Below are positions 23,084-28,842 of a stretch of 28,842 bases of DNA, one piece after another. How positions within the stretch are numbered: the stretch's first letter is position 1; every line of letters starts with the position of its first letter. Position numbers and translations under genes: made by a program. The notes under the pieces are model-generated. The model saw only the letters and a list, made by a program, of their open reading frames with translations. It did no database searches and had not been told where the DNA came from. The stretch comes from Dorea sp. CAG:317 (GTDB taxonomy: Bacteria > Bacillota > Clostridia > Lachnospirales > Lachnospiraceae): contig FR892669.1 in assembly GCA_000433535.1 (NCBI GenBank), forward strand, positions 1-28,842. The letters run 5' to 3'.

Positions 23084-25714
23084 TTATTCCGAAGTCCTCA
23101 ATCGTTCCACCACAGTTCCTTTGTTAAAGAAGTGGAGAACGATCAGCGGAATGACCGCAGCCAGCAACAGATAAAGCACGCCGATGACCAAAGCTGGAAC
23201 CAATGTAATGTGCAGAGTAAAGAACCACATAGATGGCGAGTTCAAGACATTTTTCAGCACCGTCACAGCAAGCAGCAGCGCAACCACTCCACCAATGATG
23301 TCTGCACCAGCGGCATAGTAAACGCCTTCATAAACCATCAGCCTTTGAAGCTGGCGATTTGTCATACCGATACTCTGCATAGTCGCAAACTCATGGCGAC
23401 GGGTAATAATATTGGTGATGATCATATTTGTAAAGTTAATCAATCCTGCCAATGCCATGATACAGCCAATCAGACTACCTACAACCCAAACCATACTTGC
23501 AACAGAATTTAATTGTTCTTTCAGTAATTTTGTGGAGGTGTAAGTAACAGAGGGGTTCTTTTCAACATAACTGCTCAGGAAGTCCTCCATTTGCGGATGC
23601 AGAGAATCATCCATATTAAATCCATAGCTCAGCAGGGTTGGGGTCGTGTAGATCTGTTTGAACAGAGTGTCCGGCAAATACACAAAGGGCGCATCGCCAC
23701 CAATATTCCCCATGGCCGTAGTTGTTGTCGGCGTTTCGTCCTCAGTCCCAACGGTGCAGGCTTTTGCCAGAATTGTGCAGGTTTTGACTAACTCACCATC
23801 CCTGTAAAAAGAAATGCTATCACCGATCTGCAACTGCTCTGACAGGGATGTTGTTTTCGGGCCACCACTCAGTCGGTCTAATTCGTTTCCGATAATGACA
23901 TATTCTCCGGTTAGCATTTTCTGTTTCAGTACATTAGGATCTGTTTCACCATCATAAATCATCATGTCAGACCAAAAATGTTCGGAAGCGCCATAGACAT
24001 TTCCAAAGAAAAGATTTTCTGCATCCGGGGCAGTATTCAGCGCATAATTCCCGAAAGACTTGCTAATCCCATTTTCATATTCAAAAGTATTTGTGCAAGT
24101 AAGTCCCTCAAAGCCGTAATCCACAAGCACGTTACCGTCATCTACGGTGTTACGATAAAGATACCGTTCTTCTTCCAGACCGTTCTGCTCACGGATCATA
24201 TCTACTACTTGCTGTGGAAGTGCATCTTCGTGATGTCTAAAGCCCTCCTGAACATTGACTGCAATCGAATTGTAGACGGTAAAATCTGTTTTTGTTGTGC
24301 GGGTAATCCACTTTTCTTCATCCATACTCTGTGTCACGATGATAATAGAGTTGAACAGAACGATACACAAAAGCATAGAAACAACAATGAATACACAACG
24401 GCGTCTGTTACGTCCTAAGTTAGAAAATGCCATGTGAGAGAGCTTTGCTCCACTGATTCGTGTAACCGTTTTCTTTTTATAATCATCCTGCTCCGTATAA
24501 CGAATTGCCTCCATGGGAGATACTTTTGATGCCTTTTTGGCCGGTTTGCGGGTACTGATAAACACTGTCAAAATCGTAAACAATGCGGCTATAACAAATA
24601 GCATAGGAGATGCCGATGCCTGCAAACTTGCCGTAGAATACTCATAACTGAAAATTCGCATTACTACCGGAAGCAACGCCCTGCCTGCAAAGAACCCGGC
24701 AATTAAACCGATCGGCAGACCGATTAGGGTCAGCCATACCGCCTGCCGATTGACGATGCTTTTAATTTGCCGTGTAGAAGTACCAATCATCCTCAATAAG
24801 CCATATTGCCGAACATCCTGCATAACGGAAATATCAAAAATATTATAAATCAGCAGATAGCCACACAATACAAACATCAAAACAAATACTACGGCAAATA
24901 AGATGGACTCCGAAGAAATCATGGCTTTTCCCATCTGGTTTTCAACAGAGAGGATAAAGTTATCGGCAGACATATCCTCTGGATTGCCGCCGATGGAGTA
25001 GACAAAGCTATCCATCTGCTCCTGAATGTTCGTCTTGTCTTTCAGCACAACTTCAGAAAAAGTAACCCCTGAGATTTCTCCATCCACTGCGTGGGTATTT
25101 TTCACCACATCCGGATTATCTTTTACAAACTGCTCTGAGAGAATCGCCACGCTGACCGTATCGTTGCTTGCTTCCCACCAACCGGAAAGCACCATATCAT
25201 AATGATAGGTTTTTCCCCGCAGTTCAAATTCCAGAGGAACTTCTGCTCCGATCTCCGGTTCCACACCAAGGGCCTTCAAAGCCAGTTCGGTAGTAGCAAT
25301 TTCATTCGCCTTTTCCGGCGCTGAACCATGCGTTGGCACGCAGAATGTAAGTTCCTGCTGTATGCTGTCAGCATAGTTTAATTCAACAGAATGACCCACG
25401 GCGTTGCTTGCATATCCAATCGTCCGCCGATGACCTGCCTGCTCCACAAAATCACTGTTTTTCAGTTGCTCAAATTGCTCCTCTGTCATATAGCCGAAGG
25501 TTCCATCTCCCTTGCTGCCTTTCTGCATCTGCATAGAGAGCTGCATGGAGGATACCATGTTAAATGCCAGTGAAGTGATGGATGTAAACAAAAATGCTGT
25601 CAGAACGATCGCAAGAATCGCCGCCAGATTACGAACCTTATTCTTCTTGAAATATTGTTTAGACAGCCGCTTGATGGTTTTTGTATTATTATTGCCAAAT
25701 AGAATGTCATTCAT
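23084..25714 (-). CDS. ABC transporter permease with two FtsX domains
   Basis: This is the membrane partner of the ATPase encoded just upstream. The 876-aa product starts at ATG 25714 (MNDILFGNNNTKTIKRL), preceded by AAAGGGGGCGGGACT. The open frame extends 25 codons further upstream but would overlap the ATPase gene. Hydrophobic segments suggest eight membrane helices: one near residues 33-55, three in the middle (about 275-400), one at about 450-475, and three at the end (about 735-865). Two large extracytoplasmic domains lie between, a doubled MacB/FtsX layout. This fits export or sensing of peptides or antibiotics rather than nutrient import. It ends 37 nt before a terminator. The substrate is unknown. 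Confidence 0.9.
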   Translation of the reverse strand: MNDILFGNNNTKTIKRLSKQYFKKNKVRNLAAILAIVLTAFLFTSITSLAFNMVSSMQLSMQMQKGSKGDGTFGYMTEEQFEQLKNSDFVEQAGHRRTIGYASNAVGHSVELNYADSIQQELTFCVPTHGSAPEKANEIATTELALKALGVEPEIGAEVPLEFELRGKTYHYDMVLSGWWEASNDTVSVAILSEQFVKDNPDVVKNTHAVDGEISGVTFSEVVLKDKTNIQEQMDSFVYSIGGNPEDMSADNFILSVENQMGKAMISSESILFAVVFVLMFVLCGYLLIYNIFDISVMQDVRQYGLLRMIGTSTRQIKSIVNRQAVWLTLIGLPIGLIAGFFAGRALLPVVMRIFSYEYSTASLQASASPMLFVIAALFTILTVFISTRKPAKKASKVSPMEAIRYTEQDDYKKKTVTRISGAKLSHMAFSNLGRNRRRCVFIVVSMLLCIVLFNSIIIVTQSMDEEKWITRTTKTDFTVYNSIAVNVQEGFRHHEDALPQQVVDMIREQNGLEEERYLYRNTVDDGNVLVDYGFEGLTCTNTFEYENGISKSFGNYALNTAPDAENLFFGNVYGASEHFWSDMMIYDGETDPNVLKQKMLTGEYVIIGNELDRLSGGPKTTSLSEQLQIGDSISFYRDGELVKTCTILAKACTVGTEDETPTTTTAMGNIGGDAPFVYLPDTLFKQIYTTPTLLSYGFNMDDSLHPQMEDFLSSYVEKNPSVTYTSTKLLKEQLNSVASMVWVVGSLIGCIMALAGLINFTNMIITNIITRRHEFATMQSIGMTNRQLQRLMVYEGVYYAAGADIIGGVVALLLAVTVLKNVLNSPSMWFFTLHITLVPALVIGVLYLLLAAVIPLIVLHFFNKGTVVERLRTSE

Positions 25715-25727
25715 AGTCCCGCCCCCT

Positions 25728-26393
25728 TTACTGCACGATCTTGCCATCCTCAATCCGAATGATACGGTCGGCAAGCTGGGCAATCTCATTATTATGAGTA
25801 ATCATCACGAGGGTTTGGTGGAATTTCTGACTTGTGGTTTTCAAAAGCCCCAGCACATCAGCGCTGGTCTTGCTGTCCAGGTTGCCGGTGGGTTCATCAG
25901 CCAAAACAATAGCGGGTTTTGACACCAAGGCGCGGGCAATGGCTACGCGCTGCTGCTGACCGCCGGAGAGGTTATTGGGCATATTGTTCAGCTTATCCTC
26001 CAGCCCCAGCATCTGAACAACTTCTTTCATAAACTTCTTGTCTACCTTGTTTCCGTCCAGCTCCACAGGCAGCACGATGTTTTCATAGACATTTAGCACC
26101 GGAACCAGATTGTAGTTCTGGAAGATGAAGCCGATCTTTCTCCTACGGAAGATAGTAAGCTGCTCATCTTTTAATGTGGAGAGTTCACGCCCATCCACAA
26201 TAACCTTGCCGGAGGTAGGTACATCCAGCCCGCCAATCATATTCAGTAGTGTAGATTTACCGCTGCCGGAGGTTCCTACGATAGCAACAAATTCGCCCTT
26301 TTCAATGGAGAGGGTCACACCATCCAAGGCTCTGGTAATGTTCGGCTTTGCACCATAATATTTTTTCAGTTCAGTCGTTTGCAAAATGCTCAT
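25728..26393 (-). CDS. ABC transporter ATP-binding protein (MacB/LolD/BceA type)
   Basis: This is the ATPase of the exporter pair. The 221-aa product uses ATG 26393 (MSILQTTELKKYYG), with AAAGGA about 11 nt upstream. An ATG at 26405 lies inside that ribosome site and is rejected. Motifs are complete: Walker A GTSGSGKST (40-48), Gln92 in the Q-loop, signature LSGGQQQ (142-148), Walker B IVLADE ending in Glu167, and His200 in the H-loop. The permease starts 13 nt after the stop. Expression is predicted from the direct-repeat promoter at 26426-26458. The gene order ATPase-permease next to a two-component system matches peptide-antibiotic detoxification modules. Confidence 0.95.
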   Translation of the reverse strand: MSILQTTELKKYYGAKPNITRALDGVTLSIEKGEFVAIVGTSGSGKSTLLNMIGGLDVPTSGKVIVDGRELSTLKDEQLTIFRRRKIGFIFQNYNLVPVLNVYENIVLPVELDGNKVDKKFMKEVVQMLGLEDKLNNMPNNLSGGQQQRVAIARALVSKPAIVLADEPTGNLDSKTSADVLGLLKTTSQKFHQTLVMITHNNEIAQLADRIIRIEDGKIVQ

Positions 26394-26425
26394 AAAGAAC
26401 ACCATCCTTTCTTTTTGATAAATCC

Positions 26426-26458
26426 ATTATAACGACCAAACCTCACAGAAATGTCACA
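26426..26458 (-). promoter_or_regulatory. ABC operon promoter with TGTGA direct repeat
   Basis: On the minus strand, TGTGA (26458-26454), six bases, TGTGA (26447-26443), 11 bases and a consensus -10 TATAAT (26431-26426) are in line. There is no good -35 hexamer. The direct repeat, with its 11-bp period, occupies that place, as expected for activation by an OmpR-type regulator. The leader would be about 26 nt. Confidence 0.7.
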
Positions 26459-26479
26459 GCCAGCATAATAAATTGCCCT

Positions 26480-26505
26480 GAAATGTCACAATCCTGTGAC
26501 ATTTC
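26480..26505. promoter_or_regulatory. 26-bp perfect dyad upstream of the ABC promoter
   Basis: GAAATGTCACA and TGTGACATTTC flank a 4-bp ATCC centre. The half-site TGTGACATTTC recurs exactly at 26458-26448 within the promoter repeat, 32 bp away (about three helical turns). Read downstream of the kinase gene, no U-run follows the stem, so it is better explained as a binding site than as a terminator. Confidence 0.65.
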
Positions 26506-26516
26506 AAAAAAACAGG

Positions 26517-27548
26517 TTATTCATGGGGAAGAAAAACGGAGAATGTTGAACCTGTTCCTACTTGAGAAGTTACTTGTATATAACCGTTCTGTAAGCTAAT
26601 AATTTCTCTTGCAAGATACAACCCAATGCCGATTCCCTCTATATCGTGGACATCTTCTTCCCGATAAAAGCGCCTAAAAATTGCTCCTTGCTGGTTTTCG
26701 GGAATACCTTTGCCGGTATCGGTAATGCTGACTTTCAGGTGCATTTCCCAGCTTTCAACGCAAACACGAATAGAACCGTACTCCGGCGTGTACTTAACTG
26801 CATTATCCAATATGTTAAATAAGGCTTCTGCTGTCCATTTGCGGTCATGGGAAACAACCAATGTTTCCGGGCAGTTTACTTCAACTTGTATGTGCTTTCT
26901 TTCAGCGTTCAGAAAAATACCGCCCAGCGCCATAGCAAGAGTATCATAGATAGGCTGCTGTTTCTTTTCAAGTGAGATAACGCCAGTTTCAAGTCGGGAA
27001 GTTTTTATCATAGCCTGCATTAAGAAATCCAGTTTATCAAGCTGTGTGCCACTGGCAAGTAGAAATTTCCGCTGTTTATCCGGTGGCACTTCTTGTTCTA
27101 ATAAGGTGGCATTTATCATTTTTAAGTTTGCTATCGGTGTCTTTACCTGATGAGAAATATCGGAAATTAACTCCTGTAAGTCAGCTCGTTCACTGGCAAC
27201 GCTGTTTTTGCTTTCCTGCATAACCTCATAAAGACGCACCAGCCGATGATTGATTTTATAAAATAGGTTTTCTTCTTCGGCAACCTGTGATACATCTATT
27301 TTTCCATTCATCATTTCGTCTAAGGTGCAGCAAAGCATTTCAGAAAACAAAGTCAGCTTTCGCCGTATCAGTATCACAAAAGCAGTAACACAAAGTAGAA
27401 AAAGCAGACCAAAAGCCATGCTACAAAATACCACAGACATTTCTTTGGTCAGGATATATAGAACCGAAAACATGACCACTGATAAAAGTAAAATGGTAGT
27501 TGCCAGTATTATGCAGACTTTATTTAAGGAGAGTTTTTTTGAAATCAT
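26517..27548 (-). CDS. Sensor histidine kinase (intramembrane-sensing type)
   Basis: This is the sensor of the adjacent response regulator. The 343-aa product from ATG 27548 has GGAGGAG about 8 nt upstream. The start overlaps the regulator stop as ATGA, so the two are translationally coupled. Two membrane helices (about residues 11-33 and 39-61) are separated by only a few residues, leaving almost no external sensor domain. This suggests sensing through a partner such as the ABC permease. The phosphoacceptor is His133 in DISHQVKTPIANL. ATPase motifs are NILDNAVKYTP (N-box), DTGKGIPE (G1), FRRFYR (F-box) and GIGIGLYLA (G2). The signal is not known from sequence. Confidence 0.93.
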   Translation of the reverse strand: MISKKLSLNKVCIILATTILLLSVVMFSVLYILTKEMSVVFCSMAFGLLFLLCVTAFVILIRRKLTLFSEMLCCTLDEMMNGKIDVSQVAEEENLFYKINHRLVRLYEVMQESKNSVASERADLQELISDISHQVKTPIANLKMINATLLEQEVPPDKQRKFLLASGTQLDKLDFLMQAMIKTSRLETGVISLEKKQQPIYDTLAMALGGIFLNAERKHIQVEVNCPETLVVSHDRKWTAEALFNILDNAVKYTPEYGSIRVCVESWEMHLKVSITDTGKGIPENQQGAIFRRFYREEDVHDIEGIGIGLYLAREIISLQNGYIQVTSQVGTGSTFSVFLPHE

Positions 27549-28228
27549 TTTTGCGCTCCTCCAATCCACATATAGCCCATACCGTAAACGGTTTTGATGT
27601 AGGAATGCTGGTTCGTTTCAATTTTACTGCGGATGCGGCTGATCGTTGTGGTTAGTGCGTGTTCATCCACATAATTTTCATCTACATCCCACAGCTTTTC
27701 AAGCAATACCTGACGTGTCAGGACAGTTTGAGAATTTCTTGTCAGCACTTTTAATAAACGATATTCCAACGATGTAAGGGTAATCGGCTGTCCTGCGAGA
27801 CAGGCTGATAATTCGGAAAAATTGATATACAAATTCCCGTCATCGTAGAAATCGCCGCCGGATTGTGCTGAAATGCGGTTCAGTAAAGCAGATACTTTCT
27901 TTTGGAACACGCTGATAGGAAAGGGCTTTGTTACATAATCATCTGCGCCCAATTCAAATCCTTTCAGCATATCGCTTTCCATATCATTTGCGGTTAGAAA
28001 AATCACGGCGGTATCAGGACGGCGTTCTTTTACCTCATGGCATATATCAAACCCGTTCCCATCTGGCAGATTGACATCCAAAACGATTAAATCATAATCC
28101 TGTTTTTCAAGAAATCTTATGGCAACAGCCTTTGACATAGCCCCATCCACGGAATATCCGACAGCCGACAGATTATAGCTTAATGTCTTATTCAAAAGCT
28201 GGTCATCTTCAACAACCAGTATTCGCAT
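27545..28228 (-). CDS. OmpR-family response regulator
   Basis: This is the DNA-binding partner of the histidine kinase. The 227-aa product has a receiver domain with acidic pocket Glu7/Asp8/Asp9, phosphoacceptor Asp51 in IVLDVNLPDG, the conserved Thr in FLTAND, and Lys in DYVTKPF. A winged-helix output domain follows (about 130-224), with LTSLEYRLLKVL, LLEKLWDVDENYVDEHALTTTISRIRSKI and YIKTVYGMGYMW marking its elements. The ATG follows AAAAAGGATGTGATACT. Its promoter carries the same TGTGA direct repeat as the ABC promoter, predicting autoregulation. Confidence 0.95.
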   Translation of the reverse strand: MRILVVEDDQLLNKTLSYNLSAVGYSVDGAMSKAVAIRFLEKQDYDLIVLDVNLPDGNGFDICHEVKERRPDTAVIFLTANDMESDMLKGFELGADDYVTKPFPISVFQKKVSALLNRISAQSGGDFYDDGNLYINFSELSACLAGQPITLTSLEYRLLKVLTRNSQTVLTRQVLLEKLWDVDENYVDEHALTTTISRIRSKIETNQHSYIKTVYGMGYMWIGGAQK

Positions 28229-28251
28229 AGTATCACATCCTTTTTCTTTTT

Positions 28252-28273
28252 ATAGTATCAGCAAAATGTCACA
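28252..28273 (-). promoter_or_regulatory. Response-regulator promoter with TGTGA direct repeat (core part)
   Basis: On the minus strand a first TGTGA (28284-28280), six bases, TGTGA (28273-28269), 11 bases and TACTAT (28257-28252) match the layout of the ABC promoter base for base in spacing. The -10 here is weaker. An overlapping TATAAA at 28254-28249 is an alternative. The coordinates given cover the promoter-proximal half; the full element runs to 28284. Confidence 0.65.
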
Positions 28274-28297
28274 GAAACCTCACAACGAGAAAAAAAT

Positions 28298-28842
28298 TTA
28301 ATATTCTGTCAGTTCCACAATTACATTACTCTGCTGATACAGCCAGTCCGTAAATTCTTTCGGGCTGGCTGTTCCTGTTTTTACAGCCTTTTTTCTCTGC
28401 AAGGCTTCTTTCTTAAAGTCGGAAAAGGCAACCTGTATTTTTTCCAGACGGTCAGCAGGAAAGCCTGCGGTATTTTTTACCCGGTTTATTTTGTTGCGCC
28501 AGTTCTGGCATTCATTTTTATAAAGCAGGTCATAGTTATTTTCTCTTGCCCTCTCGTCAAATTCCCGTTTGTTCTGAAGCGCCTGTGCTTTTCGGCACTT
28601 ATCGCTGCACAGCTCATACCGCTGGCTCTTTGCCAGAAAATTCGTCAAACTCCCGCTTGTTTTGAAGTGCCTGCGCCTTGCGGCATTTGTCGCTGCACAG
28701 CTCATACCGCTGGCTCTTTGCCAGAAAATATTTTCCACAAACCTTGCACCGCCGGAAGCAAAGCCCCCAGTCATTTAGTCTGTTCAGATAATAGGTAATC
28801 AACGGGTAGAGGGAGGCATAGGCAGACACACATTCTTCTGTG
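28298..28842 (-). pseudogene. Frameshifted, 5'-incomplete Cys-rich zinc-ribbon-like protein gene
   Basis: Two minus-strand frames together encode one protein. The first (to about 28614) runs ASLYPLITYYLNRLNDWG, then CFRRCKVCGKYF and a second Cys pair (CSDKC), and ends FDEFSGKEPAV. The second repeats the segment from FLAKSQRYELCSDKC to KREFDE, then continues RARENNYDLLYKNECQNW to the stop at 28298. The shift is caused by the 88-bp duplication at 28554-28729, because 88 is not a multiple of three. Removing one copy would restore an uninterrupted frame. The Cys pairs suggest a zinc ribbon. It resembles proteins of uncertain function (DUF6076-like, from memory) common in Clostridia. The frame stays open to the window edge, so the start is missing. 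Confidence 0.75.
28554..28729. repeat. 88-bp divergent tandem duplication
   Basis: Copies at 28554-28641 and 28642-28729 are directly adjacent with an 88-bp period. They are identical over the last 40 bp but differ at 9 of the first 48. All nine differences fall at third codon positions of the same peptide, so they are synonymous. This pattern fits a junction between two diverged alleles, natural or introduced by assembly. Confidence 0.9.

Noticed and set aside
22985..23512. Plus-strand 175-codon open frame opposite the permease 3' end
   Set aside because: It runs through the terminator hairpin and antisense to a clear FtsX domain, with no recognisable protein features.
26480..26516. Intrinsic terminator for the histidine kinase gene
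   Set aside because: On the minus strand the T-run precedes the stem instead of following it. The stem shares its half-site with the promoter, so a binding site is the better explanation.
23084..28842. Complete mobile element boundaries
   Set aside because: No integrase, transposase, relaxase or matching terminal repeats are visible inside the window, so mobility of this module stays a hypothesis.

Overview
The window looks like a low-to-mid GC, spore-forming, anaerobic Firmicute, most likely a Lachnospiraceae-type gut Clostridium. The evidence is a pair of sporulation genes (gpr, spoIIP), the Firmicutes rimP-nusA-ylxR-ylxQ-infB-rbfA-nrnA-truB-ribF order followed by rpsO-pnp, strong AGGAGG ribosome sites and sigma-A promoters with 17-bp spacers. 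This assignment is inferred from gene order and protein style; no database search was possible.

Layout. (1) Positions 1-1998 hold branched-chain amino acid genes ilvN and ilvC under a near-consensus promoter, ending in a 15-bp hairpin and a bidirectional terminator shared with the convergent rpsT (S20). (2) Positions 2013-4704 hold rpsT on the minus strand with its own promoter and leader hairpin, then gpr and spoIIP. (3) Positions 4781-9813 hold a type IIA topoisomerase pair, B then A subunit, whose A subunit lacks an obvious GyrA box and so looks like topoisomerase IV (parE-parC), followed by a NudC-like NADH pyrophosphatase. (4) Positions 9865-19856 hold the long nusA-infB operon, starting from a clear promoter and a GAAA-capped leader hairpin and running through ribF into a Na/phosphate cotransporter with a PhoU-like tail. 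(5) Positions 19866-22649 hold rpsO and pnp, each with its own promoter and a structured leader. These carry the hallmarks of S15 and PNPase feedback control. (6) From about 22740 the character changes. A 43-codon stub of an XRE-type repressor is followed by a minus-strand module: response regulator, histidine kinase, ABC ATPase and large FtsX-type permease. The window ends in a broken Cys-rich protein gene carrying an 88-bp divergent tandem duplication.

How the parts work together. Regions 1-5 are core chromosome: translation, RNA decay, DNA topology and sporulation. Region 6 looks accessory and possibly part of a mobile element. Its two promoters share a direct repeat (TGTGA-N6-TGTGA) placed exactly 11 bp upstream of the -10 box, and a third dyad site lies 32 bp further upstream of the ABC promoter. 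This predicts an autoregulated two-component system that switches on an ABC exporter or sensor, the architecture known for peptide-antibiotic resistance modules.

No CRISPR array, tRNA, rRNA, transposase or integrase is visible. I did not find a clearly new biological system. The strongest points for a second look are the shared operator geometry of the two-component/ABC module, the 88-bp duplication whose copies differ only at synonymous positions, and the series of structured leaders (rpsT, nusA operon, rpsO, pnp).
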